A stretch of 64,000 nt of DNA, taken from positions 1,787,672 to 1,851,671 of the forward strand of contig NZ_JAROAU010000003.1 of assembly GCF_029433855.1 (NCBI RefSeq), read 5' to 3'. The stretch comes from Candidatus Kosakonia sp. 282A-S69 (lineage in GTDB: Bacteria; Pseudomonadota; Gammaproteobacteria; Enterobacterales; Enterobacteriaceae). A model generated the notes under the pieces. That model worked only from the letters and a program-made list of their open reading frames with translations, did no database searches and had not been told where the DNA came from. The position numbers and the translations under genes were made by a program. Shown here piece after piece: positions 45,468 to 54,474 of this stretch. The number at the start of each line of letters is the position of its first letter. Positions within the stretch are counted from its first letter, which is position 1.

Positions 45468-45551
45468 ATGCTGCGACGTTATCGTTTTGAAGTTATCCTG
45501 ATGATGTTAATTCTCTGCGCGCTTATCGCCCTCCGTTTCTATCTTTATTGA
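45468..45551 (+). CDS. ydgU: small membrane protein YdgU (27 residues)
   Basis: ATG 45468 encodes MLRRYRFEVILMMLILCALI and seven more residues ending RFYLY: a basic N-terminus and one membrane helix. It matches E. coli YdgU, an acid-induced small membrane protein located between asr and ydgD. GGAGG stands 8 bases before the ATG. It lies downstream of the asr terminator, so readthrough from asr is the likely route of expression. Confidence 0.9.
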   Translation: MLRRYRFEVILMMLILCALIALRFYLY

Positions 45552-45651
45552 TGTAGCACGCTGATTTTACTCCCGCTTTCTATGCGTCCCGTCTATATTT
45601 ATTACTCATGGCTCGACCTTAATAATCATAAATTCCCCACCTGAGAGTACT

Positions 45652-46482
45652 ATGCGAAGAACCGTTGTGCTGTTGCTGGGACCGCTGCTTTTGTTTTCCG
45701 CTGTTGGACATGCTGATGATGGCGATGAGGACGCAGTTAGCGCCAGGGATATAAAAACCCTCTTTTTTGGGCATGACGATCGTGTCCGCGTCGCTACGCC
45801 GACCACCGCACCGTGGGATGCGATAGGTCAACTGGAAACCGCCAGCGGCAACCTCTGCACCGCCACGCTTATCTCCCCGCATCTCGCCTTAACCGCCGGG
45901 CACTGTCTGCTGACGCCGCCGCGCGGCAAAATCGATAAAGCGATAGCGCTGCGGTTTGTGTCGCAAAAAGGGGTCTGGCGCTATGAGATCCACGGTATTG
46001 AAGGGCGCGTTGATGCCTCACTGGGGCGTCGCCTGAAGGCCGACGGCGAAGGGTGGATTGTCCCCTCCTCGGCCGCCTCGTGGGATTTTGGGCTGATCGT
46101 TTTACGTTATCCGCCCTCCGGCATTACGCCGCTGCCGCTCTTTAGCGGCGATAAAGAGGCGCTAACCGCTGCGCTGAAGGCTGCCAACCGCAAAGTCACG
46201 CAGGCGGGTTATCCGCAAGATCATCTGGATAATCTCTTCAGCCACCAGGATTGCATTGTGACGGGCTGGGCGCAGAACAGCGTGCTGTCGCATCAGTGCG
46301 ATACGCTGCCGGGTGATAGCGGTTCGCCGTTGATGTTAAAAACCGATGATGGCTGGCAGTTGATCGCCGTGCAAAGTTCAGCTCCGGCGGCAAAAGATCG
46401 CTGGCGCGCCGATAATCGCGCCATCGCGGTGACCGGTTTTCGTGACAAGCTGGACGCGTTGGCCAGCGATACGGTGCAGTAA
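45652..46482 (+). CDS. ydgD: putative trypsin-like serine protease YdgD
   Basis: 276 residues; signal peptide ending GHA, then a chymotrypsin-fold domain with the catalytic triad visible: His in LTAGHC (about residue 84), Asp in WDFGLIVL (about 145) and Ser in [10 protein letters not shown] (about 223). Cysteines around these sites could form disulfides. Exported, substrate unknown; corresponds to E. coli YdgD. It starts 100 bp after ydgU. Confidence 0.92.
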   Translation: MRRTVVLLLGPLLLFSAVGHADDGDEDAVSARDIKTLFFGHDDRVRVATPTTAPWDAIGQLETASGNLCTATLISPHLALTAGHCLLTPPRGKIDKAIALRFVSQKGVWRYEIHGIEGRVDASLGRRLKADGEGWIVPSSAASWDFGLIVLRYPPSGITPLPLFSGDKEALTAALKAANRKVTQAGYPQDHLDNLFSHQDCIVTGWAQNSVLSHQCDTLPGDSGSPLMLKTDDGWQLIAVQSSAPAAKDRWRADNRAIAVTGFRDKLDALASDTVQ

Positions 46483-46483
46483 C

Positions 46484-48646
46484 TCAATCCTGTCGCTGGC
46501 GATGCTGCTGTAACAGCGTCTCCAGCGGCAACGGCGCGCTAAAGTAGAAGCCCTGCAACTGATCGCAACCCGCGTCACGCAGCAGCGCCATTTGCGCTTC
46601 GTTCTCCACCCCTTCCGCGACTACCTGCATCCCCAGCGCGCAGGCAATGCGGATTGTACCGCTCACTAATATCGAAGCCTGCTCATCGCTGTCCACCAGT
46701 CCCGCCAGCGATTTATCAATCTTGACGGTGTCGAAATTAAAACGCCGCAGATAGCCAATGCTGGAGTAACCGGTGCCGAAATCATCGAGCGCAACCGCTG
46801 TACCCAGCGCTTTTAAATTGGCGATCGCCGCTTGTGCGCGCTCCGGGTTCTCCAGCACGTACGTTTCCGTCACCTCCAGTTGCAGGCGCTGCGCGGGAAA
46901 GCGGCAGCTCTCCAGCACATGCGCCACTTTGTCTTCAAACTCGGGATCGCGAAACTGCGCGGGGGAGATGTTGACCGACAGTTTGAGCCCCGCCTGCGGA
47001 CAGAGATCGCGACAGGCGCGACGCAGGACAAACTGCCCCAGCGCGTAAATCAGGCCGCTGGTTTCAGCAATCGGGATAAACTCGTCCGGTTTTAGCTCCC
47101 CTTCCGGCCGGCGCGGCCAGCGCGCCAGCGCTTCAACGCCGCTCATCTCGCCGCTGCGGGCATCAATAATGGGTTGATACCAGACGTCAAACTCCTCCCG
47201 CTCCAGCCCGTTGCGGATATCGGTTTCAATCATCAGTTGCCGCTCGCGGGCGCTATTTAGCGCAGCGTCATAGTGCGTTATCCGCGCTTTGCCGCACATT
47301 TTCGAATGGTACATGGCGATATCGGCGCGGCGAAACAGCTCGGAGCTCGAGCACTCCACCAGCGTTCCGCTGGCGATGCCGATACTGGCGCTGATATGCA
47401 GCGTGCGTTTGCCAATGCGCACCGGCGCGCAGAAGTAGTCGAGCACCTTTTGCGCAAAGTCGCTCGCTTTTTCAACCGACCACGGCCCGCTCAGGGTCAT
47501 GGCGAACTCATCCCCGCCCATGCGCGCCAGCATGCCTTCGGTCGGTACTTTTTCCTGCAACGTCTGCGCAATAGTGACAATCAGCCGGTCGCCCACGTCA
47601 TGACCGTAGATGTCGTTCACATCTTTAAAGCCATCGAGATCGATAAATACCACGCTTATCAGGTCGCTATTGCCCCACTCGCTCCACTGCTCCAGCTGCT
47701 CTATCAGCGCGCGTCGGTTGGGTAGGCGGCTAAGCCAGTCAGTTAACGCAATGCTACGCGCCAGCTTTTCCCCTTTCGCCAGCTTATAGAGCCCCGCGCT
47801 ACTGAGCACAATAAACAGCAGGATAAGGCCTGAAGCGAGCATCGCGATTTGGCGGATCTCATCTGCCGCCGCGTCGGCCGCTTCCGCGCCCGGGAAGTGC
47901 GGCTTCCAGCTCATATAACCGAGAAATTCGTCGGCGGAGCCGTGCAATGGCATGCTGCTCGCGGGCGTGTCTTGCAACGTCAGCCGCAGATCCTGGATCT
48001 GAAAGGTACTGCCGAGTTCGCTAAGTAGCTCATCATCAAGATGACGGGTCATCACTAAATAGCGACGCGCGCTGCCCTGCCTCTCAAGCCGCCCCGATAC
48101 CGGGCGGATCAGGCCAATGCTGACAAACGCTACCCCCCAACGTGTGCGGGTTATCCCGGCGAAAATGTCCTTACCCTGCTGCAGTGCCGCAGCGTGGTTG
48201 CGGATAAGCGCTGCCAGCCCGTCGCCAAAAAAGGCGAGATTACGCTCGGAAAAGGGCTGGCTGCGAAACGCGCCCCACACCACCGTGAAGTGCTCATCCA
48301 GCACAAAGGTGCCGTCATACAGGTTATCGACTTTAAAACCCGCGCCCCAGGTGTTGTAGAGCCAGCCGGTATCGATTGGCGTACGGTAGACGACGCGCAC
48401 CGCTTCATCCCAGACCGCGTTATCGAGGCCGAGGGATCGCATTCTGTTGACTGAAGTCTGGATCGCACCCTGAACGGCGAGCGCCGCGCGGTGCTCATCG
48501 ATTTCATTCGCTTTACTGCTAATCAGATGCAGTGAGAGGTAGAGGAGCGCAACGACGGAGATGATAAGCCCCACCCCCGCCAGAAAAATCATCACAAAGA
48601 GCGTTCTTGCTGTGGGGATATTGCGCCAGCTTAGCGGAGTGAGCAT
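46484..48646 (-). CDS. CHASE4-GGDEF-EAL cyclic-di-GMP enzyme
   Basis: 720 residues: membrane helix (about 15-37), a periplasmic CHASE4-like sensor (about 45-240; LDNAVWDEAVR...), a second helix (about 265-285), a GGDEF domain with intact GGDEF (about residue 382) and an EAL domain with intact EALARW (about 512) and DDFGTGYSS (about 627). Both catalytic motifs are intact, so it could make and break c-di-GMP. It sits between ydgD and mdtI, where E. coli K-12 has no such gene; it is convergent with ydgD, with stops one base apart. Confidence 0.88.
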   Translation of the reverse strand: MLTPLSWRNIPTARTLFVMIFLAGVGLIISVVALLYLSLHLISSKANEIDEHRAALAVQGAIQTSVNRMRSLGLDNAVWDEAVRVVYRTPIDTGWLYNTWGAGFKVDNLYDGTFVLDEHFTVVWGAFRSQPFSERNLAFFGDGLAALIRNHAAALQQGKDIFAGITRTRWGVAFVSIGLIRPVSGRLERQGSARRYLVMTRHLDDELLSELGSTFQIQDLRLTLQDTPASSMPLHGSADEFLGYMSWKPHFPGAEAADAAADEIRQIAMLASGLILLFIVLSSAGLYKLAKGEKLARSIALTDWLSRLPNRRALIEQLEQWSEWGNSDLISVVFIDLDGFKDVNDIYGHDVGDRLIVTIAQTLQEKVPTEGMLARMGGDEFAMTLSGPWSVEKASDFAQKVLDYFCAPVRIGKRTLHISASIGIASGTLVECSSSELFRRADIAMYHSKMCGKARITHYDAALNSARERQLMIETDIRNGLEREEFDVWYQPIIDARSGEMSGVEALARWPRRPEGELKPDEFIPIAETSGLIYALGQFVLRRACRDLCPQAGLKLSVNISPAQFRDPEFEDKVAHVLESCRFPAQRLQLEVTETYVLENPERAQAAIANLKALGTAVALDDFGTGYSSIGYLRRFNFDTVKIDKSLAGLVDSDEQASILVSGTIRIACALGMQVVAEGVENEAQMALLRDAGCDQLQGFYFSAPLPLETLLQQHRQRQD

Positions 48647-48743
48647 CGACGACCCTTACTGGTGTCCCGTAACGTTTGTTATTGTCCTCTAAGCGTAATA
48701 CAGCCCACAAATTTCGTTGCCCGCAAAAGCGGGCAACATCACA

Positions 48744-49073
48744 TCAGGCAAGTTTTATCAGCATCATCCCGATAAGCAGCAGCGCCAGACCGATCCAGCC
48801 TTTGCCATTAAGGCGCTGGCCGAAGAGGATCCAGCCGGCGGCGAGCGTTGCCACGATCCCGAAACCGCCCCACAGGGCGTAGGCGACGGAGAGATCAATC
48901 CCCTTTACCGCCTGCGACAAGGCGCTGAACGCCGCCAGCACCGCCACTAACGATCCGCAGCCATAGAGTTTGCGGCGAAAACCGTCAGAAAGTTTTAAAA
49001 AGATATTGGCGACAATTTCCAGAATAATGGCCATCGCCAGCCATAATGCGTGCATCCACTCAAGCAGTAACAT
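48744..49073 (-). CDS. mdtI: spermidine exporter subunit MdtI (SMR family)
   Basis: 109 residues, four helices, SMR signature with the essential Glu in EIVANIFLK (residue ~19) and YALWGGFGI. Works with MdtJ as a heteromeric spermidine exporter in the inner membrane. Its start overlaps the end of mdtJ by 14 bp. Confidence 0.94.
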   Translation of the reverse strand: MLLLEWMHALWLAMAIILEIVANIFLKLSDGFRRKLYGCGSLVAVLAAFSALSQAVKGIDLSVAYALWGGFGIVATLAAGWILFGQRLNGKGWIGLALLLIGMMLIKLA

Positions 49074-49416
49074 GGCCCTGCTCCTGACGTGGGGCTTTGC
49101 GCGTGCCGGACTTAATCAGCACAATGCCGAGCGCCAGCGCCACCAGACCCGCCGCTTTCATCGGTGAGAGAGGTTCATCAAACAGCAGCACGCTAAACAG
49201 CGTAATAATGGCGATACCGACCCCTTCCCATAATGCGTAGGCCACGCCGAGGGCGATTTTTTTCACTGCAAACGCCAGGAAAATATAGGAACAGGTGATC
49301 ATCACCAGCATTAAAATAAAACCGCTATGGCTGTCGTTAATACTTGCCCATTTCATTGATAGCGTACCGGTTATTTCCGAGACAATCGCCATCGCTAATA
49401 AAATCCAGTAAATCAT
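49060..49416 (-). CDS. mdtJ: spermidine exporter subunit MdtJ (SMR family)
   Basis: 118 residues, four helices with the SMR glutamate in [10 protein letters not shown] (about residue 14) and YALWEGVGI. First gene of mdtJI; GCAGGAGAAA precedes ATG 49416. In E. coli the operon is induced by spermidine through a leader region. Together with speG in this window it lowers free spermidine. Confidence 0.94.
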   Translation of the reverse strand: MIYWILLAMAIVSEITGTLSMKWASINDSHSGFILMLVMITCSYIFLAFAVKKIALGVAYALWEGVGIAIITLFSVLLFDEPLSPMKAAGLVALALGIVLIKSGTRKAPRQEQGHVTA

Positions 49417-49523
49417 ATTTTTTCTCCTGCTTGAGAATAGAGATCCTTGCGATTTACCGCATCGCGGAAAACCGTAAAAAAATTAACAGTTGCGCACAGA
49501 GCGCAGGATCGGGCAGGAGAGAA

Positions 49524-49706
49524 CTACAGCGCAGTGCGCCAGTATTGTTCGCCCGCAGGCGGGCAGCAGAAGGAGACAGGAAGTGAAAAACAGGGGGTAA
49601 GACTACTGAACCGAATGTCCATATTTTTACAATTTACCGCGCGTTGCTTCTCTTCGTGGCGGTTAAAAATTGTCCTCAGTTGTTGTACATGCCTTATATT
49701 TAGCAC
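49524..49706 (-). promoter_or_regulatory. mdtJI leader region with a possible uORF
   Basis: A 60-codon frame (MLNIRHVQQLRTIFNRHEEK...) lies in the leader about 110 bases upstream of mdtJ, with prolines in its second half (TPCFSLP, CCPPAG). E. coli mdtJI is preceded by a spermidine-responsive uORF (mdtU); this frame is in the right place, but I cannot confirm sequence similarity and see no strong ribosome site. Confidence 0.3.
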
Positions 49707-49813
49707 AAGCTAAGATTTTACTCAAAGTATTTTCAATTCTTTACCGCTCACCAAATTAATTAAACGAAGAGTAAACGAACGCTGCCGGTTTATTTCCGGC
49801 AGCGTATTGCGTT

Positions 49814-50884
49814 TTATTCTGCAGGCGTATTTAGCGCATTCGCACGCGCTTCTGCCAGTAAATTCCATGAGGAGATAAAGAGACCTGCAATCAGTGGCCC
49901 GAGTACGAAACCGTTGATGCCAAAGAATTGCAAACCGCCAAGGGTGGTCAGCAAGATGAGGTAGTCCGGCATGCGGGTATCTTTCCCCACCAGCAGCGGC
50001 CGCAACAGGTTGTCCGCCAGCCCGACCACAATCACAAAGTAGAGGGTCAGCAGTGTTGCGGTGAGCAACTCACCCGTGGAGTAGAGGAAGATCACCGCCG
50101 GGATCCAGATAAGCGCGGTACCGACCGCCGGGACCAGCGACAGGAACGCCATCAGCGCGCCCCATAGCAGGCTGCCGCTCAGGCCTGCGAACCAGAAGCC
50201 AATCCCGCCCATTGCCCCCTGTACAATCGCCACCACCAGCGTTCCTTTGACCGTTGCGCGCGCCACACCGGCAAATTTCAGGAACAAACGGCGTTTGATT
50301 TTGGCCGACAGCGGCATGTCCTCATAGATTTTCTTCACCAGCGCGGCACCATCTTTCAGCAGGAAAAAGAGCAGATAGACCATCAGTGAGAAGCTGATGG
50401 TTAACCCCAGCGTCCCCTTACCGATAATCACCGCGCTGCCTGCCAGATAACGCCCGACGCTGAGCGCCGCACCGGAGAGTTTTTCGCGGATGGCTTCTAC
50501 CGAATCGAAATTGTTTTCGCGCAGCGCATGTTTTGCCCACTCCGGCAGGTGCGCAATACCGTTGCTTAACAGCTGCGGCAGATCTGTCGCGTTGGTTTGC
50601 AGACGCTGGTAAAGGGCGTTGATCTCAACCACCAGCGATGAGATCACGATCATCATTGGAATAAAGACGAGGATACAGATCAGCAGCACGGTAATCAGTG
50701 AGGCGATACCGTTTCGCCCGCGCAGTAGCCCGGTGAGCTTTGTACGCAGCGGATAGAAGATCAACGCCAGGATCACCGCCCAGATGATGGCGGAGTAGTA
50801 AGGCTGGATCAGGGTGAAAAACGCCACGCTGACCAGTAATAACAAAATGATAAAAAAGAAGTTGTTGCTTTTGAGCGTTGTCAT
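49814..50884 (-). CDS. AI-2E family transporter (TqsA/YdiK/PerM superfamily)
   Basis: 356 residues, seven to eight membrane helices in two clusters separated by a soluble segment (about 90-150), and the family motif VQGAMGGIGFWFAGL plus GLADNLLRPLLVG. E. coli carries tqsA, the AI-2 exporter, at this place after mdtJ, but this protein looks closer to the YdiK-type branch than to TqsA as remembered. The transported compound is therefore open. A separate promoter is expected upstream of 50884. Confidence 0.8.
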   Translation of the reverse strand: MTTLKSNNFFFIILLLLVSVAFFTLIQPYYSAIIWAVILALIFYPLRTKLTGLLRGRNGIASLITVLLICILVFIPMMIVISSLVVEINALYQRLQTNATDLPQLLSNGIAHLPEWAKHALRENNFDSVEAIREKLSGAALSVGRYLAGSAVIIGKGTLGLTISFSLMVYLLFFLLKDGAALVKKIYEDMPLSAKIKRRLFLKFAGVARATVKGTLVVAIVQGAMGGIGFWFAGLSGSLLWGALMAFLSLVPAVGTALIWIPAVIFLYSTGELLTATLLTLYFVIVVGLADNLLRPLLVGKDTRMPDYLILLTTLGGLQFFGINGFVLGPLIAGLFISSWNLLAEARANALNTPAE

Positions 50885-51075
50885 GCGGACCGTCCAATGG
50901 AAAGATTCTCTCTAAGTGTAGTGGCTTACCCTTTGATTGCAAAAGCATTAACCGGCTAAACATGCAGCCCGCCGCCCGCACGCTGAAAATGATTGTGCAA
51001 AAAATTGCCAATATCATCAGGATCTTTCAACGATCCTGCCTCCAGGGGGTTGATCCTTTCGTGCGAACAACGATA

Positions 51076-51091
51076 CTGTATTTATATACAG
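51076..51091 (+). promoter_or_regulatory. LexA (SOS) box upstream of umuDC
   Basis: CTG-TATTTATATA-CAG fits CTG-N10-CAG with the preferred A/T-rich centre and is extended by TA...TA on both sides (TACTGTATTTATATACAGTA). It is 26 bp upstream of the umuD ATG, overlapping the promoter. Confidence 0.93.
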
Positions 51092-51116
51092 TAATAATAA
51101 AAGATCGACACCCATT

Positions 51117-51497
51117 ATGACTACCAGCGCTTTTCCCAGTCCGGCTGCGGACTACATTGAAGATGCGATCGACCTGGTGAGCAGCCTGATCGCCCACCCG
51201 TCGGCCACCTATGTGATGCGGGCTTCCAGTGACGCGATGTGCGAGGCGGCGATCCTGCCGGGCTCGCTGTTACTGGTCGACACCAGCCTGCAACCGGGCG
51301 ATGGCGATATTGTTGTCGCCCGCCTGTTAAGCGGTTTTATGGTAAAGCGGCTGCGGTTGCGGCCCTGGCCGCAGCTGGTGGCGGATAACCCCGCCTACCC
51401 GGCGATCAAGATCGATGAAGAGGAAGGCGCGCATATTGTTGGCGTCGTGACGACCGTGATCACTTTGCCGCCCCGCCATCATGTACGCGCTCGTTGA
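51117..51497 (+). CDS. umuD: UmuD-like subunit of DNA polymerase V, lacking cleavage site and catalytic serine
   Basis: 126 residues against 139 for E. coli UmuD. The protein begins at FPSPAADY, which corresponds to residue 26 of UmuD, so it starts almost exactly where self-cleaved UmuD' starts; the Cys24-Gly25 scissile pair is replaced by Ser4-Ala5. The catalytic Ser60 (GDSM) aligns with Ala40 (SDAM), while Lys97 aligns with Lys77. No in-frame start exists between the SOS box and ATG 51117. It therefore cannot self-process and probably mimics UmuD' in the active UmuD'2C complex; this is an inference. It overlaps umuC by 17 bp. Confidence 0.88.
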   Translation: MTTSAFPSPAADYIEDAIDLVSSLIAHPSATYVMRASSDAMCEAAILPGSLLLVDTSLQPGDGDIVVARLLSGFMVKRLRLRPWPQLVADNPAYPAIKIDEEEGAHIVGVVTTVITLPPRHHVRAR

Positions 51498-52734
51498 TGT
51501 TAACTCGTTTTATACCAGCTGTGAGACTGTCTTCCGGCCCGATTTACTCGGTAAACCGGTGGTGGTGTTATCCAATAACGATGGCTGCGTGATCTCCCGC
51601 TCGGCTGAAGCTAAAGCGCTCGGCATCACCATGGCTGACCCCTACTTCAAGCAGAAGGCGCTGATGGAGCGTCACGGCGTGGCAGTGTTCAGCAGTAACT
51701 ACGCCCTGTATGGCGATATGAGCCACCGGGTGATGACGCTGCTGGAGGAGCTCTGTCCGGCGGTGGATATTTACAGTATCGATGAAGCGTTTGTGGATTT
51801 GACCGGCATTCCGCAGCTGCGCGAGTTTGGGCGCACCCTGCGTAACGCCATTTATCAGCGCACCATGCTCACCGTCGGCGTCGGCATTGCGCCGACGAAA
51901 ACGCTGGCAAAGCTGGCAAATAACGCCGCGAAAAAGTGGCCGGAGGCCTCGGGCGGCGTGGTGGATCTGTCGCGCCAGGCGCAGCAAGTAAAGCTGATGG
52001 CCGCCCTGCCGGTAGGTGAAGTGTGGGGAATTGGTCGCCGCCTGAGTAAGCGGCTGGAGGCGATGGGGATTGATACCGTACTTAAGCTGGCGCAGAGCGA
52101 TTTATGGTTTATCCGCAAAAACTTCAGCGTGGTGCTGGAGCGAACGGTACGTGAACTACGCGGGGAACCCTGCCTTGGGTTTGCCGAATTTGCACCGGCG
52201 AAGCACGAGATCATCAGTTCCCGCTCCTTTGGTGAACGCGTCAGCGACTACGCATCGGTACGCGAAGGCATCTGCACCTGGGCGGCGCGGGCCGCTGAAA
52301 AACTGCGCGCAGATCATCAATATTGCCGCTATGTCGGCGCTTTTATTAAGAGTAGCCCCCACGATGATGACGAACCTTATTACAGCAACAGCGCAGGCAT
52401 TCGCTTACTGACGCCAACGCATGACACCCGCGATATTATTGCGGCGGCAACGCGTAGCCTGGATATTATCTGGAAGCAAGGCCCGAGATATCAAAAAGCG
52501 GGCGTTATGCTGGGGGATTTTTTTAGCAAAGGTGTCGCGCAACTTAATTTATTCGATGAATTTTCTCCGCGAGAAAATAGCGAATCGCTAATGAATGTTT
52601 TAGACACGCTTAATAAAAAGGGAAATAAATTATGGTTTGCCGGCCAGGGTGTTACGCCAGGCTGGAAGATGAAGCGCTCTCTGCTCTCCCCCGCCTGGAC
52701 CACACGCTTAGCGGATGTTCCGCTTGTCGGTTAG
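51481..52734 (+). CDS. umuC: DNA polymerase V catalytic subunit UmuC
   Basis: 417 residues, a Y-family translesion polymerase. Metal-binding acids are in ALVDVNSFY (Asp6) and YSIDEAF (Asp/Glu about 101-102); the HhH/thumb region and little finger follow, and the beta-clamp motif QLNLFD is at about residue 356. SOS-induced with umuD for error-prone bypass synthesis. Translation is coupled through the overlap with umuD. Confidence 0.95.
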   Translation: MYALVDVNSFYTSCETVFRPDLLGKPVVVLSNNDGCVISRSAEAKALGITMADPYFKQKALMERHGVAVFSSNYALYGDMSHRVMTLLEELCPAVDIYSIDEAFVDLTGIPQLREFGRTLRNAIYQRTMLTVGVGIAPTKTLAKLANNAAKKWPEASGGVVDLSRQAQQVKLMAALPVGEVWGIGRRLSKRLEAMGIDTVLKLAQSDLWFIRKNFSVVLERTVRELRGEPCLGFAEFAPAKHEIISSRSFGERVSDYASVREGICTWAARAAEKLRADHQYCRYVGAFIKSSPHDDDEPYYSNSAGIRLLTPTHDTRDIIAAATRSLDIIWKQGPRYQKAGVMLGDFFSKGVAQLNLFDEFSPRENSESLMNVLDTLNKKGNKLWFAGQGVTPGWKMKRSLLSPAWTTRLADVPLVG

Positions 52735-53294
52735 CGGCTGCGCTTGGCGTGCCGCTCCCAGTTCTCCTGTTTTGCCTGTTCGGATTTGCGTAGAGCGACA
52801 TAACATGCGCCGCTACCGCCGTGATGCGGCAACGCCGGGCAGAACGCCTGCACATCCTCAAACTCCGGCAACCAGCGCGCCAGGTAGCTGCGGATGATAT
52901 TGGCGTGCGAATTCTCATCACGCCCTTTTCCGTGAATAATCAATATATTGCGAAGCCCATCTTTGCGGCACTGATGCATAAAGCTAAACAGCATCTGCCG
53001 GCACTGCTCAACGGGCTGGCGTAGCAGGTTCAGGCTTGCCTGCTGGGTGTATTTGCCCAGCCGCAGTTTATCGAGTACGCCAATTTGCAGCCCTTCACGG
53101 CGAAACTCCAGCGGCGTATCAAGGGCCACCGGGTCAAGAAAACCGGTGGTCAGAAAATTATCGAGTTGCAGGGTGTCAATGCGCTGCAAGGGTCGGGATT
53201 TTTGACTCGGGTGCCAGTGCACATCAGCACTGCGCTTCAGGGGTTGGACATCCTCCATGGCGTCAAGAAACAGTGATTTTTCATCCGGGTTCAT
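52731..53294 (-). CDS. smrA: Smr-domain protein SmrA (YdaL), DNA endonuclease
   Basis: 187 residues, the E. coli YdaL length. A conserved N-terminal part is followed by a C-terminal Smr domain with the LDKLRLGKY/LDLHG-like start and the IIHGKGRDEN motif (about 126-135). Smr domains nick DNA or RNA; E. coli SmrA has endonuclease activity. ATG 53294 (MNPDEKS) matches the E. coli start. Its 3' end overlaps that of umuC by 4 bp in convergent orientation. Confidence 0.92.
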   Translation of the reverse strand: MNPDEKSLFLDAMEDVQPLKRSADVHWHPSQKSRPLQRIDTLQLDNFLTTGFLDPVALDTPLEFRREGLQIGVLDKLRLGKYTQQASLNLLRQPVEQCRQMLFSFMHQCRKDGLRNILIIHGKGRDENSHANIIRSYLARWLPEFEDVQAFCPALPHHGGSGACYVALRKSEQAKQENWERHAKRSR

Positions 53295-53443
53295 GGGGCA
53301 GTCCTCCAGCAACATCTGCTGAAGTACTATAGCTGGCACAGGGCAGCTTCTCAATGCTGTGAACAAATTATGCGTGTGCTCAAGGTGTTATAAAAAGGGT
53401 ATAACGGCGTGCTTTTTTATACCCCTACTCTTTGTTAAATAAT

Positions 53444-53459
53444 CGTGAAATTAATCACT
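53444..53459 (+). promoter_or_regulatory. candidate CRP box of mcaS
   Basis: CGTGA-AATTAA-TCACT, close to TGTGA-N6-TCACA, about 42-51 bp upstream of the mcaS 5' end. E. coli McaS is CRP-activated. Confidence 0.65.
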
Positions 53460-53492
53460 GATAAAAACTGGCAATAATTATTATGACCGCTA

Positions 53493-53596
53493 TAAATATA
53501 AGAAAGGCGCAAGGATCGCGTGCAAAAAATAAAGATTGGATGCTCAGATTGTGTGTACTCTGGAGCCTGACGGATGTCGGCAGGCTCTATTTTTTT
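53493..53596 (+). ncRNA. mcaS: small RNA McaS (IsrA)
   Basis: The 3' two-thirds (GGATGC...TGTGTGTACTCTGGAGCCTG-ACGGATGTCGG-CAGGCTC followed by TATTTTTTT) agree with E. coli McaS, including the terminator and the GGATG motifs that bind CsrA. It lies next to smrA (ydaL), as in E. coli. The exact 5' end is uncertain by about 12 nt: a TATAAA at 53491 or an upstream -10 are both possible. McaS base-pairs with csgD and flhD mRNAs and titrates CsrA, switching between motility and biofilm. Confidence 0.8.
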
Positions 53597-53749
53597 AATT
53601 AATAAACTTTATTAACCTTATATGTTCTGCATCCACTCACTCTCGAGCGTTATTTCCTTATTGATAACCAATGCCCCCCCTTCCAGGGTATGGTGAGGCA
53701 CTTTTTTGTTTGCTAAATTATCGCCGCTATTTAGTGATAAGGACGCCCG

Positions 53750-54265
53750 ATGCTCACCCTGCTCGAAGATAAGATTTCAACCCCGCTTGGCCCGCTGTGG
53801 ATCATCTGCGATGAGCAATTTCAGCTGCGCGCCGTGGAGTGGGAAGAACATGATGCCCGGATGGTTGAACTGCTTAATATTCACTATCGCCGCGAAGGGT
53901 ATCAGCGCGTGGCTTCACCTAATCCAGGCGGGCTGAGTCAAAAACTGCAGGACTATTTCAACGGCGATCTGGCGGTAATTGATACGTTGCCGACCGCAAC
54001 AGGCGGTACCCCTTTTCAACGTGAAGTTTGGCAGATGCTGCGCACCATCCCCTGCGGTCAGGTGATGCATTATGGTCAACTGGCGACAATTCTTGGTCGT
54101 GCGGGCGCGGCGCGTGCCGTGGGAGCCGCTAATGGTGCCAATCCCATCAGTATTGTGGTGCCCTGCCACCGCGTGATCGGCAGTAATGGCATGCTCACCG
54201 GCTATGCGGGCGGTATGGCCCGTAAAGAGTGGCTGCTGCGCCATGAGCGTTACTTACTATTGTGA
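53750..54265 (+). CDS. ogt: O6-methylguanine-DNA methyltransferase Ogt
   Basis: 171 residues, the E. coli length. The acceptor cysteine is in VVPCHRVIG (about residue 139), after the HTH helix segment [17 protein letters not shown]. It removes methyl groups from O6-methylguanine and O4-methylthymine by irreversible self-alkylation. ATG 53750 fits the E. coli start (MLxLLEDK); the 44-bp longer frame is out of phase. Confidence 0.95.
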   Translation: MLTLLEDKISTPLGPLWIICDEQFQLRAVEWEEHDARMVELLNIHYRREGYQRVASPNPGGLSQKLQDYFNGDLAVIDTLPTATGGTPFQREVWQMLRTIPCGQVMHYGQLATILGRAGAARAVGAANGANPISIVVPCHRVIGSNGMLTGYAGGMARKEWLLRHERYLLL

Positions 54266-54440
54266 GAAAACAGGTCTGTTTAGTATGCATTTCATGCACT
54301 TCGATCGCTAAAACCTTAGTGAATTGGTGGAAATTCAATAACATGAGACAAAGTAAGTCTTTACCGTTTCGCTCCACTGTTTCATTTATGGTGAATTGAC
54401 GTTTTGCCAGGCTTACGTGCGCCATAAAAAGATGTTAAAA

Positions 54441-54454
54441 TTGACCAATATCAA
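54441..54454 (+). promoter_or_regulatory. FNR box of the fnr promoter
   Basis: TTGAC-CAAT-ATCAA, one mismatch from consensus, 20 bp before the fnr ATG: the autoregulatory site known in E. coli. Confidence 0.88.
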
Positions 54455-54474
54455 TTACGGCGTAGAGCAGACCT

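Noticed and set aside
49814-50884. Naming the AI-2E family gene tqsA
   Set aside because: Position fits, but the sequence is unlike E. coli TqsA as remembered and closer in style to YdiK.
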